Both the position numbers and the translations under genes were made by a program. From Fistulifera solaris (taxonomy: Eukaryota; Bacillariophyta; Bacillariophyceae; Naviculales; Stauroneidaceae), in contig AP026151.1 in assembly GCA_030295235.1 (NCBI GenBank), positions 620,001-684,000 on the forward strand: a stretch of DNA of 64,000 nt, read 5' to 3'. Below the pieces are notes generated by a model, which worked only from the letters and a program-made list of their open reading frames with translations, was not told where the DNA came from and did no database searches. Shown here in pieces: positions 22,043 through 32,994 of the stretch (its first letter is position 1; each line of letters begins with the position of its first letter).

Positions 22043-23475
22043 ATGAGTTATACCATCAAAAGACTCCGAGAGGAAGGTCTCTTTGCCTGAGTAGTTTAGA
22101 CGACGTCGAAAGCATTGACGTTTTCTGGACGGAAGCGAACAAAGTTGAGCGTCTTTATATCGAGGATACGAATGTGTATGTTGCACCTAGAAAGATCAAG
22201 ACATCCGAAGGAGAATTCGTCGGTTTGAAATGTCATCGCGACGGTGACTATTCAACGCAATTAGCATTTGTGGGTAACGTGGATGATATTGCGTCATTGC
22301 GATCCGTGACATTCCGTGTCCTTTGTCTTCCCGAGGCAGGTAGACCTCAAAGCTTAGCATTTTCATTAAGCTCGTACAGACCTGGTAGACCTGTAGGGAC
22401 ACGCGATAACGTACTGCTCACAGCTGAACAATTGCGGCATATAATATGCGCCTATCCATCGCGGTGGTTCCGTTTCAGTGATTTGTCTTTCAATGCCGAG
22501 CAGTCTGTAGAGATTGTCTCTCATCGAAAGTTCAAAATTGAATTCTTCGACTGCCGATTTGATGACAAAGGTCGTGCAATTGTTGCTTGGCTGGAAAACA
22601 GAAACGAAACAGACATCATGGAATGTTGTGATCTTTTCCGTTGCGATTGTTACCCGGCAATTCTCAGGTTCCTAAGCCGGTCGATGTACCCCGTTTTCAA
22701 AAGGCTCTACTTGGACTCAATTGACATTCCTTCTCAACTAACCCCCTATGTTGCAGCAGCAAATGTCAAGTCCTTAGATGTGGATATTCGTTTCTTTGTC
22801 TGTGACAAGGGTTGGAGGGCACCACTACTGCAAGCGCTTCGAGATGGAACATTTCGTCCAGAGATACTCGACATCAGTTTCATTTGCGCGCCATGTCACG
22901 GAAAAATGAACAAAGAAGAAATCGCTGTTGTCGGTGAATTCTTACAAAAATTGCTTGCAGCATTATCCTCACGAGAGTGCTCTTTGAAAGAGTTGCACTT
23001 GTGGGATTTTAATTTAAGAGGCATCGGACAAGAATTCAAAGATGATTTGATTGTCATGCTCCAGAAAAATAAAAGCCTTCGAACACTCGGTGTTTATAGC
23101 ACCATGGGTCTGTTCAGTTTTCCACAGATGAGTATTCTGAAAGTAGCAGCCATGCATCCACATCTTCGGCGACTCTCTTTCTATCCCCCGACTTCTGATC
23201 CACCCGTACCCAGGCCTTTCCAGGTATGGGCGAAGAAAAATCATTTTCATGATATCCGATTCGAAACTGCACGCGACCCAGAGATGAGAGTTCAACGCGA
23301 GAAGTGGCAGAACGCTCTCTTTTCTCTTTTCACGGGGGAGTATGCGGCTCTCAAGCAAGTCCAAGACCAAAATGCCCGATCTTATTTGCTCTTGACAGCT
23401 CTTGCTACATGTCGCCAGATGCCTGATCGAATTTATTACTTGTTGTCCGACAATCAGGATATTGTTGCGAAGTAA
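22043..23475 (+). CDS. Leucine-rich-like family protein, copy D
   Basis: Family start MSYTIKRLREEG at 22043. As in copy A, the frame slips by one T at 22081-22083 right after this motif, then the body is uninterrupted for about 463 residues to the stop at 23475. All family blocks are present: SIDVFW, RLYIEDT, EQLRHIICAYPSR, SVEIVSHRKF, LKELHL, LGVYS, MPDRIYYLL and the NQD tail. The missing T is probably a sequencing error because it restores LFCLSSLDDVES. Function unknown. Confidence 0.65.
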
Positions 23476-23552
23476 TTACGTCAAAATTAGAACAATGGTT
23501 GTCTAGAGTAAATGCGTTCACCTAGCAAAGTAATGATATCCTATAGGTCTGT

Positions 23553-24826
23553 TTATGTCGCAATCGACGACTCTGTTAGCTCTCTCAGTTTCTCCTCCTG
23601 ATCTTTCGCAATCATGGCACTAATCATGCCATCGATATCACCGCTCAAAAATTGTTGCAGGGGGGAAGTTTTGCCCGAGTCGATGATCACTACAGCGAGA
23701 GTCTTTCCAGTTGTAGGTACGGATCTTCTCACTACGACTACCCGTCCCTACCTGTGAACCGCGCCTCGCTCGCTCTTCCATCTCTCTCTTTTCGTTTTCT
23801 AAATCGTACAATTTCGACATGAGCATTTTCATAGCTAATTCTTTGTTTTTGAGCTGCGAGCGCTCTTGAGTGCACTTAATTCGAATACCTTTGATTTACA
23901 AAAAGGTCAGACACGACACACATTTCACAGAGCAAAATTTGAATCATCGATCATTCTGATACATACCTGTTGGTTTGTGGAGCAAGTCGACTGCTGTCTC
24001 GACCTTGTTCACATTCTGTCCTCCCGCACCACCGGAGCGCATGGTCGACATTTCAATGTCTTTAGGATCAATCTTAACATCCACTTCATCACATTCCGGC
24101 ATGATGGCTACGGTAGCAGTGGAAGTGTGGACACGTCCCTGCGATTCGGTGGCCGGAACTCGTTGCACCCGATGCACACCGGCTTCCCATTTCAATTTGG
24201 AGTAGACGCGATCGCCCTTGATGTCAAGGACCGCGTTTTTGTAGCCACCATCATCACCAGGAGCCGCATCGATCAAGGTACTCTGCCATCCCTGAGACGT
24301 AATATATTTACGATACACATCTAACAAGTCACCCGCAAAATATTGGCCTCGGAACCTCCCGTTCCGGCACGAATTTCGAGCAACACATTGCGATCGTCGT
24401 TGGGGTCACGAGGCAGCAACAAAACTTTAATTCGCTTCTCTAATTCCTCCATTTTCGGTTCTATTTCTTTCATTTCCTCCCGAGCCATTTCTTTCATGTC
24501 CGGATCGGCCAGCAATTCCTTGGCGCCGGCGTAATCTTCCCCCAAAGATTTGTATTCTTCATAGGCTGCCACCACATCTTCCGACTGTGCCCGATCGCTC
24601 ATGACTTGTCGTAATAAGGAGGAATCGGCAATGACGTCCGGATCACCCAATCGCTCTGTCAATGCTTGATACGAACGGCGAATATTCTCTAACCTGTCCA
24701 TCATGGAATCATCCAGGACCATTTGAAGGGTAGACAACGGCCGAAGAAGAAAGGGGGAGAACCATTCGAAAGGTGAACGAAGGCCGCCGTTTGCCAGGCA
24801 GCGGAAGCAAAAAGTAGCAGTTTCAT
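23553..24826 (-). CDS. prfA: Peptide chain release factor 1, plastid-targeted, three homopolymer frame breaks
   Basis: From the ATG at 24826 the N-terminus is a signal peptide ending in an ASAF-like motif (WQTAAF then VHLSN), so the product should enter the plastid. The core is RF1: [14 protein letters not shown], the peptidyl-tRNA hydrolysis motif in [30 protein letters not shown] and [16 protein letters not shown]. One 78-nt intron (23966-23889) interrupts PTG/GIR. Frame breaks in the G-run 24753-24757, the A-run 24338-24341 and the CCC at 23674-23676 (plus-strand coordinates) each need one base to restore conserved sequence. The protein ends near 23553. RF1 reads UAA and UAG in plastid translation. 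Confidence 0.8.
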
Positions 24827-25132
24827 ATTTTCGAAGCCTTCTTGTAGATTGATGGAATCTTATTTCGAATAATGAAAAGATTATTGATTGAAGGAACCCG
24901 ATCACCTTATCGGCTCATTTCGTTTTTAGTTGAAAACGTCAAGATGAAAATAAGTTTTGTGGCCGTCGTGAATGCGTCAGCGTCCGTCAGTCTCATCTCA
25001 GTACCGGTAAGCTACTATAAGGCAATAGAGTAATCCGTGGCTTGAGTATAGCTTGAAATGTAGGAGGGAAGAGCGGACGCACGAAAAAAAAATAAAACTA
25101 ATAACACAAAGAGCATTCCTTTTCCCCCTTGA
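24827..25132. promoter_or_regulatory. Intergenic region between divergent genes
   Basis: No gene. Contains TCAGTACCGGTAAGC near 25000, the same string seen before the leucine-rich-like genes. Confidence 0.3.
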
Positions 25133-26681
25133 CTTCTTCATCAGTTAACTAACGCCACTAGAGTCTTCGCTAATAGCGCAAGCACGCCCTTTGACGAGCA
25201 CGAGAAGCGCGGCTTTTTACTGGAAGTTATTCCGCCGTACCTTTGCAAGGAAGAGCAAGTGCCTCAGTGGAACCACGGAAGAAGTTCTCCCGTGTATCGA
25301 CTGAAGCGAAAGCCTATCAACTTGCAAGAACTCAATCGATACGGGTACGGAATTGCTATCTGGCGGGAAAATGGGACTTTGACCTATATCACGCCGTGCG
25401 ATAGTAACGATTTTCCGTCTTTTGATCTCGATCTCCTGACAATCAGCTACAACGACAACTGTCCTGTCTTGAACATTGCCGGTAGAAACAACGCGGCTGT
25501 ATCAGAAACAGCCGAATTCTTCATGAAATTGGAAAGACCGACGGCAAACAGTTCTTCTGTCGTAATTGATAGTACTCACATGTACAAACACGACTTTCGC
25601 CATGCTGGACTTTCCTGTTTTCGGCATATCTTTAAAACTTGCCCATCTCGCGCGGTATGCCTTCGGAACATGACACTCGGCGTTTCTAGCGACTCGCGCA
25701 ACTCAGCTAAGTTTGTGCGATTGTTGCTTGGAGGATGCCGGTAATTCGTTCATTGACGCACTCACGAGGCGCACCTCTTCCATGCAATCGCTCACCTTGG
25801 AAGGAGAAACCGGACTAGAGGAGGAAAATTTGCGATTTTTGTTACGAAGTGAAAAAGTGCAAAAGTTGACTCTACCGCAGTTGGACGAAGATATCGTAAT
25901 GCTTCCTTTTTCCGCAAAAGTGGATCATCTTGACTATGAAATAAAATCATCAGCATTATTGGATGGCGATGTTCAATCTTTGAACATTGTGACCCAAAAA
26001 CTCGGTTTTACAATATTTGAGGAGGGCGACGCCTTCCCAGTGGAGACTACGCTGGCGTTTCTTCGGCGCTTGGCGACTTTAGGCCACTTTGTCGAGCTGA
26101 AAATCCGCTTCACTTTTGACGACGACGAAATGGAAGTAGAGATACCGGATTGCGTGGTACAAGAAGTGATTCGCACTGCGCTGGCTAACCCCAAATTACA
26201 AGTTTTAGACCTGACGAGTTGCGACGACGACATTGTGAGTTGGGAACGGCATGTGGAAACACTGTTGCAAGGTCTCAAAGACCATAAAAAACTACGCACT
26301 TTGAAAATCAATGTCGACGAAGACGCTTTCGGTTCCGATTACTCCCTCCTTCGACAGTTCCTAACGGACAACAGAAACGTAACGGTGATGAATGAAGAAG
26401 ATGAAATTTATACAGACGAAGCAGATATCGATGAGCTCTATTCGCTCAACCGCTTTTACCGGGGCTCGGCGGATCTTGTAGTAACGCCATCATCAGAAAG
26501 ACTATCGTTGGTAGCGACTGCCTTGATGGAAACTTTTTCCAGCGATTTTCAATGCTCCGCTCTCTTGCTCTCTGATCATGCGGATGTACTGTATGACCTC
26601 GTTCATGACGTCCGTGTCGATGAACTTGAGGATGGATTGTCTGATCAACGTGATACTTCAAAGCGGAGACGACGGGCGTAG
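25133..26681 (+). CDS. Second type of leucine-rich-like protein, 5' end unresolved, one frame break
   Basis: The frame is open from 25133 with no in-frame ATG before 25259, so the true start is in a missed exon or behind another indel. The first part (RLKRKPINLQELNRYGYG to KFVRLLL) joins the second (EDAGNSFIDALTRRTSS onward) across one extra G at 25730-25731. Regular leucine spacing (LTLEGETGLEEENLRFLL, LQVLDLTSC, LRTLKI) indicates leucine-rich repeats. The end, SLVATALMETFSSDF to HADVLYDLVH, resembles the C-terminal block of copies A-H, so this is a distant relative. Acidic overall, with a basic tail SKRRRRA. Function unknown. Confidence 0.55.
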
Positions 26682-26773
26682 ATAGGCCTACATTGTAAAA
26701 TGGTTAAATTTTACTACTTGGGAAAATGACTGATTAAATCTAATCGCTAAGCCGTCTTTATCGCCACCTTCGT

Positions 26774-26893
26774 ATGGACTTTCAGCGCTCGTCTCTCTTA
26801 ACTTCTCTCCTAACTTTTGATCACGCCGATGCACTCTATGAAGTCATCCATCACACCAAGCTCGATGAACTTGGAAAAGATGATACCTGGTAA
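26774..26893 (+). pseudogene. Relic of a leucine-rich-like gene tail
   Basis: Thirty-nine codons (MDFQRSSLLTS to FDHADALYEVIHHTKLDELG) match the end of the gene finishing at 26681 (DFQCSALLLS, DHADVLYDLVH, VDELEDG). Nothing upstream in this frame belongs to the family, so it is a duplicated tail fragment. The remaining gap to 27177 holds nothing else that I recognise. Confidence 0.55.
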
Positions 26894-27177
26894 TATTTTG
26901 ATACCAAATCACGGCAATGAGCCGAAAAAACGACGAAGGATCTAGCCACTTCGTACGACAAGCAACACAATGCTGCGACTTTATTATTTACTGTTCTTGC
27001 GAGCACAGAAGAACAAGGGTAGATAGCCCTCAAGGCGTGAAAGACAAGCGCGGCTCCTCGAAAATAAAGGCTTTTGCAACAACTGATGTTGCTGGGACGT
27101 GAACCAATGGTCGCTACCCGCGGGCGCCCGAGGCGTCTTGTCTGTTTACCCCTTCATTATAAACTACAACTACAGTG

Positions 27178-28499
27178 TTAAGGAGTATTTTCGGATTCCC
27201 TTCGTTCGTATTGTACAGAAAGCTGTTCCTCATTCGGATTGTCTTGCTCCATTTTCGGTGTTACTGGGTACACGGCCAACAGCGTCCGCAGCATCAAAGG
27301 GCTCAAAATCGTCGACAACAAGATGGCCAACACGACACTGGCATACAAATCCGGCGGAATCAATCCTTCCGTGACACCAAATACCGCCACCAAGAAAGCA
27401 AATTCCGCTTCGCCCGCCATACTGAATCCTACGACCGCACAATCCCGCCAATGGTTTCCTCGCCACTTTGGGCTTTCCCAAGCCGGCGTAAAGAGAGGTC
27501 CGACGGCCAATTTTCCCAAAAGAGACAAATACAATAAACATCCATTCCGAATGACCCGACCATTGTTGAATTCCGACAGTGGCACTTGAAAACCAATGGT
27601 CGCCGCGAAAAGAATTTCATCAACCACGTGAGGAGACGTTGAAATTGTTGTCGATACAATTTACGGAACGTCAATGGTTCTTGACAAAAACTCAAGCCGG
27701 CCAAAAAGGCCCCCATCAAATAGGATGCTTGAGAATAGTAGGTGGCGGGTAATAACACAAAGACCAATCCCAGCAATGCCATAAGTGATACTGTATTCTG
27801 GTTGTGGGTGTTGTCAGGGAAAGATGGTATTCGATCCAAGAACCATTGAAACAAGACCGGAACGACCCACAAGGCGGCGGCTCCGCCGATTAACAGCCAC
27901 GCGAAGGCACTGACAATCGGCACCACAATCTGTGTCACGGTAATATCTCCCGTCAACGCTTCCAATTGACTCAATACCAAGAGTGCAATCAAATCATCGA
28001 CAATGGCGGCGGCCAAAATTAATTGCCCCAACGGTTTCTCCAACACCGCACATTGCCCCAAGACTTGCAACGCAATGCCGACACTGGTCGGTCCAAAACA
28101 ACAACCCATGGCAATGACCGTACTACCCGATTGTCCCAGCAAAAACTTGGAAACAAACATCCCCACCGATATGGGCATGATGGATCCGGCAATCGCCATG
28201 AAAAAACCTCGGACACCGACTCGTTTTAAAGTCAACAAATCCATTTCCAAACCCGCTTGAATCATCAATAAAACCAATCCGAGATTGCCCAACAGAACCC
28301 ATGCGGCAGGAAACGGCACAAAATCGAATCCTTCCGTTCCCAACAAAACGCCCGTCACTATATATCCCACCAGGGGCGGTACGATGCGGAGGCATCTCTT
28401 GCACACGACGTCGCCGGCGAGAAAGAGCCCGAGACAGAACAGTAACGTCGCATACAAATCTTCATAAGTACTCGGGACGCCCGTAAAGACATCTCTCAT
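27178..28499 (-). CDS. CPA2-family monovalent cation/proton antiporter (KefB-like)
   Basis: Start MRDVFTGVPSTYEDL at 28499 was preferred over an in-frame ATG at 28661 because family similarity begins there. About ten hydrophobic helices follow. Typical CPA2 segments are PPLVGYIVTGVLLG, LGLVLLMIQAGLEMD, CCFGPTSVGIALQVL and AAIVDDLIALLVLS; the VDD is the ion-binding aspartate pair. One missing T in the run at 27608-27611 (plus strand) breaks the frame between LLTWLMKFF and AATIGFQVPLSEF; the last four helices continue in the next frame. No RCK/TrkA domain is seen. Likely K+ or Na+/H+ exchange in an organelle or vacuole membrane. Confidence 0.82.
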
Positions 28500-29038
28500 T
28501 CTTCTTTGCAATAAATAATGCAGTGTTCTGGAATAAAAAGAACGTATGATCGTGAATAATGAATGAATAGAAAATGCACGAAGTTCTCTTTTGAAAAAAT
28601 GAAAAGGAAAAATGGCGGCGTCGCGATGTGCCTCGGTGACTGACGTCATGTGTGACGACACATTCGGAACTCGATCGAGTCGAACGCAGGCTACGGAGCC
28701 AAATCTAAATAAAAAAATGGCTGCATTACCACGTTGCTTTACAGCTTTAAGTCATATAGCTATTTTTAAGCTAGCATGGACTACTAGTAGCTTGAGAGAA
28801 GGAGCACGCGCCTTTTTGCTTTCAAGACCAATGAGTTATACTGTTTCAGACATCGCTCACGCAGCGACAAAAACAAGAGGTCAATTTTTTTAAATAGCAC
28901 CATCTACATTTGTTATTAATATTTAACAAGCAAAAAAGAGCGATTGAATGATGTCAAACCGCCACTAAGGCAAGCACAACACACGAAAAGACGAAAACTA
29001 CAGGATACGATAGAAAACGACAAAGCAAAGCATCTCTT
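28500..29038. other. Gap between antiporter and P3
   Basis: A 93-codon open frame at 28612-28893 has no recognisable features and I do not call it a gene. Nothing else seen. Confidence 0.35.
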
Positions 29039-29801
29039 TCACCGACTGGATGATGAAAACGCACGATTCGGGAGAATATGATCATAGAAGTGCTCGTATT
29101 TGAACAAATACTCCTTGTAGGCTGCTACCGACGAGAAACCAGGTGATACGGATGTAGGATCGACATCAATGCTGTCAACGATCTCGTCCGTAAAAGCGCT
29201 CCAGTGGGCTGGATGAACCAATTCTCCACGACGATTCCGAAAAAAAAGCATCTTCTTCCAACACATTCTCGAGGCATTCATCGCCATACAGATTGAGCTC
29301 AAATTCACTCTCCTGACACATCACATCGCTCTCGGCTTGCAAGGTCTCAAGGTCACGATATAACGAACGCTTTTCCTCAGCTGTGAACGAACAATGATGG
29401 GGAATCTCTTTCACTGTCGCAAGATCCGAAGCAAATTGTACACAACGAGGCACAGGAGGACTGGATGTTGCAATCTTGAGCGAAGAGCGTAACGTCACCG
29501 GAAGAGCGCTCGTCTTTAAAAATCCCTTTTGAGTCGTTTTCGCCGTCGACAGCGATTCTTCACTCGGCTCCGTAAGCGATAAAAGGAAAGAAGAGACTTG
29601 ATCATCATTATCGACATCGAACTCACGTGGAAGCCACGATTCAGCGACATCCGCGTCGCAATTCGACAGAAAGGGAGCATCGCCAACGTTTTCGGCTTGC
29701 AACGACCACAGAGGGCTTGTCAGCCGCTGTAGCGTGTCGACAATCGTCTCAGACAGACTCTGGGAGCATGAAAGATGTTGATGTTTGCTAAAAACCTGCA
29801 T
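29039..29801 (-). CDS. P-family protein P3 (left copy), one homopolymer frame break
   Basis: Unknown family. The copy at 56693-57457 is intact and nearly the same. Shared blocks: LSCSQS near the start, TVKEIPHH plus AEEKRSLYRDLETLQAES in the middle, and RRGELVHPAHWSAF near the end. Here an eight-A run at 29240-29247 (plus strand) has one base too many relative to the other copy and shifts the frame near the C-terminus; the tail (to 29039) continues in the next frame. No signal peptide or membrane helix. Serine-rich and acidic first half suggests disorder. Confidence 0.6.
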
Positions 29802-30397
29802 TTTGATTCAAAATAGATGAAACAATGAGGACTTGGTAAAACTGGGCTGTTTTTGTGCGCGAGAGAGCGAAAAAAAGGCTTGCTGCGGACTGACCGCTGG
29901 CTGACAGACCGACAAGGTTTCTACGACTGCCCTGGTACAAATTCGTGTAAGTAGCGCTCACGTAGACCTGGTAATCTAACGTTTACACATCATGAAGAAG
30001 TCGGAGAGACGACGAGTCTAGGCGAGAGTAAAAAAGATTAAAAAGCATTGAAGAACTAGATTTGCTGTCAAGAGATCTCTAATAAATACGGATGAATGTG
30101 AAAGCACGACGCGTATTGTGTGAAAGGTCACCTTACGCTGCAACGATACCATACGATACCGTACGATACAATACGGTACGATACACAACAACAGATACGA
30201 CGTTATTACGAAGAAAGCTAAGAAGGAGAGGCACTATAATAGCTATAAAACTGAATATTTTTCAAAGCATCATTTACAGTTATCACTACTTCACACTTGA
30301 CATATAACAAAGAGCGGTTGGATCATTTTAAATCAATCGCTATTACGATAAGCACAACAACGGGAAACGAGACGAAATACAAAGTCAAGAAAAACAA
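29802..30397. other. Spacer between P3 and P2 with an intact 'empty' retrotransposon site
   Basis: Matches 50760-51306 plus 56657-56692 in inverted orientation. TTGGT at 29833-29837 is the single-copy target that is duplicated around the copia element in the other block. ATACG-rich simple sequence (CGATACCATACGATACCG) lies at 30143-30195. Confidence 0.7.
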
Positions 30398-31183
30398 TTA
30401 CGAATCAAGGGACCGAGGATGGAAGACTTTCTTTAGCATGGAGCTGTCGAGGTATTGCTCATACTTGGACAATATATCACTTTGCTTGTAATCGTTCAAC
30501 GAGGAAAAGCCAACGACGGGGGTATCGAGGGGAAGACTTGGAAGAATGTCATTCACATACACGAGCCAGTGTGCGGGATGGACCAACTCTCCAAGATGAT
30601 TGCGGAAGAAACACCCTTCTTCCAACGCATCAGCGGCGCCGCAAAGACGTAAACGACGCTCAAACTTGATCTCCAGGCAAATCTCATCCTTCTCTGCTTG
30701 CAACGCGCGCCCGTTACGATACAAAGAACACTTTTCATCGGCCGTCAACGAATTATGATGGGGAATCTCTTTGACAGTGTAGAAACCGGGCGCAAACTGT
30801 ACACGGCGAGACGCACGATGATTACGAAGAGAAAAACATCCTGAAGAGCCACGAGACGTAGTGACATTCAACGAAAGGAGCGCCTGAACAGTGCTCTGAG
30901 CCCACGCGGCGTCCTCGTTCTCGCAGATCCACGACTGCATCTCTTCACGCGATTCCGCAAACGACAGAATGAACAACATCTCATCATCAGGAATCGATTC
31001 ACAATGAAAGGAATCGGAGGGGAAACGGAGATCATCATCATTGTTGTCTCGAAAGTCGACAGGCGATCGAAGGGAAGCGAACAACGAGTGAACAGGGCCT
31101 TTCGTGCGCTGTCGCTTGAAATCACTCGTCACCAAGTCGCTCTGGGAGCATGAAAGATAATCTCGTTTAGTAGAAAGTCGCAT
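30398..31183 (-). CDS. P-family protein P2 (left copy)
   Basis: Intact, 261 residues. N-terminus MRLSTKRDYLSCSQSD; middle block RRVQFAPGFYTVKEIPHH then SLTADEKCSLYRN; C-terminal block LGELVHPAHWLVYVN and a Y-x-K-Y-E-Q-Y end. The first half is serine- and acid-rich. It is close to the + strand copy at 49318-50103. The motif 'IPxHxSxTxEEK' recurs in P1, P2 and P3, so the three are old tandem paralogues. I do not recognise a function; no targeting signal is seen. Confidence 0.7.
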   Translation of the reverse strand: MRLSTKRDYLSCSQSDLVTSDFKRQRTKGPVHSLFASLRSPVDFRDNNDDDLRFPSDSFHCESIPDDEMLFILSFAESREEMQSWICENEDAAWAQSTVQALLSLNVTTSRGSSGCFSLRNHRASRRVQFAPGFYTVKEIPHHNSLTADEKCSLYRNGRALQAEKDEICLEIKFERRLRLCGAADALEEGCFFRNHLGELVHPAHWLVYVNDILPSLPLDTPVVGFSSLNDYKQSDILSKYEQYLDSSMLKKVFHPRSLDS

Positions 31184-31806
31184 TTTGATTCAAAATTGGT
31201 GAAACTTTAATGATTTTGGTAATTGGGTTGTTTTTGTACTTCGCTGCTGCTGCTGCTGCGCTGCTGCCGCGGATCGACGTGTAGAAGGACGGACCCTTGG
31301 TACCAATGCGATGTAGAAGAATACCGTACCTACTGTTTGGGGTGGTGCTCCGACTTCTTCTTACTACAGCATCTTGGTACAGTACAATAACAACAGAACT
31401 AAAGTGCTCTCGTTCTAGTTGATGATGGTTTGTCAAGAACTATCAGTCCGTGAATACAAATTATCGAAAGAGATACCAGGTACTGTACATGTACCAGGTG
31501 CGTGGATGCCAGGTATTGGTACTATAAGCTAGGCGATCACATTCTAAAGCAACATCATGGCAAGATGTAGAACAGGCTCGTACAAGAAGAAGGATCATCG
31601 TCGACATCGATAAAGCAGAATGATAACTTATTATATATACATGATCAACAAATAATGATAAGATTATAATTGATTAGAAAGGATGAATTGCTAAGTCTCC
31701 GCGGAGACATTTATGCTACGGAAACGACAACGAAACAACAAACGCGAGGACGATTGATTTGCAAAACACAACAAACACAGCGAGCAAATACTACGACTTC
31801 AGCTCG
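31184..31806. other. Spacer between P2 and P1
   Basis: No gene. It matches 48706-49317 in inverted orientation at high identity, including the strings TCTCCGCGGAGACTTAGCAA and CCTGTTCTACATCTTGCC or close variants. A GCTGCTGCTGCTGCGCTGCTGC-type triplet run lies near 31245-31268. Confidence 0.6.
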
Positions 31807-32573
31807 TCAAACTTCGACGGGATCATCTTGGATCATTTCTGCGACAATGGATGTATTGTATTTACGCGCATGATATTCCAGGAGGCTGTAATATTCTTCA
31901 AAGGACAAGAGACCAGGGACATTCATGTCGCGAGGAAGGGTTGGAAGGATTTCACGCACAAACGAACGAAAATGGGCAGGATGAACCAACTTGCCCTCGT
32001 GATTTGGAAAGAACATCTCTTCCTCGATTGCATTTTCAATGCAGTGCTTGCTGTCTTCAAAGTGCTGCTCCTTTAGGCTCTTCTCCTTCTTCGTAATCTT
32101 GACGCCATACAAAGAACGCTTCTCGTCTTCCGTCAACGACTGACGGCTTTGAATGGGAACAACAGTCACATCTTCAGCAAAAGTGACAAGACGAGTTGGA
32201 GGACTGAAAAAGCTGTCAAGAGCGGCGTCATAATCACAAGCGAAACGCGACGCTTGTCGACCGGGGCCGCAGCAGCGCTCGCGCGACCTTCTGCTGCCAG
32301 ATAGTGATATTCCGGGGCCTGTGACAGCATCTCCTCATTAAAAGGACGAGAATCATCAATATCCCAGACAATGATACGATAAGGATCGCGAGAAACACGC
32401 TCCGGAGCAGCAGCTTCACGGTCAAGCGATACAGCATCATCTCCGGCGTCGCGGCGAGAACGGATTGAAGCCCACAGCTTGCGGAGAGGACGCATCGTTT
32501 GTCGACGCTTCTCAATTGTCTTATGATGACTTTTGTTACGTCGAAGGTAGCTTAAACGGCAAGAAACTTTCAT
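31807..32573 (-). CDS. P-family protein P1 (left copy), one homopolymer frame break
   Basis: N-terminus MKVSCRLSYLRRNKSHH is highly basic and could be a nuclear or organelle signal. Middle block is TVVPIQSRQSLTEDEKRSLYG, C-terminal block EGKLVHPAHFRSFVREILP. One C is missing from the run at 32263-32266 (GGGG on the plus strand) relative to the intact copy at 47938-48705, shifting the frame near residue 105; the rest follows in the next frame. Probably the same 255-residue protein. Function unknown. Confidence 0.6.
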
Positions 32574-32994
32574 GTTTGGTTCAGAATTGATGAAACAATA
32601 AAGATATCGGTAGAAAGGGGTGTTTTTGTGCGAGAGTGCGGAAGAGGCGCTGCTGCTGCGGATGGACTTACGGACGAGGATACTGCTAAGTGAAAATGAC
32701 GTCTAAGCGGTAACGGTACTGTCGTACTGTGAAGTTATTGTACACTATGTAATCCGTTGACGACGCATTCGTCACTCGATTGTTTCAGTCCCTTTCCTAT
32801 AACTCGTTTGAGTGGTATTACAAGAAGAGTACTACGAAACAACGCGAACTCCAGACGCACACGTTCTATCCGCGCAGACGAAGAAACAACAACAGCAACA
32901 ATTCACAATTCACAATTCGCATTCTTGACATTCGTTCTTTCCTTTTTCGCCTTTTCATCGGCCACAATTTCGACAATTCATAACAAATACAACA
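32574..32994. promoter_or_regulatory. Divergent upstream region of P1 and the FNT transporter
   Basis: No gene. GGAAGAGGC at 32640-32648 is the undisturbed single-copy site at which a foldback element inserted in the other block. Homology with the other block fades beyond about 32660. The last 150 bases are A/C-rich, as expected of the FNT 5' leader. Confidence 0.5.

Noticed and set aside
28612-28893. 93-codon open frame as a gene
   Set aside because: No domain, odd composition and no homologous copy in the window; probably chance.
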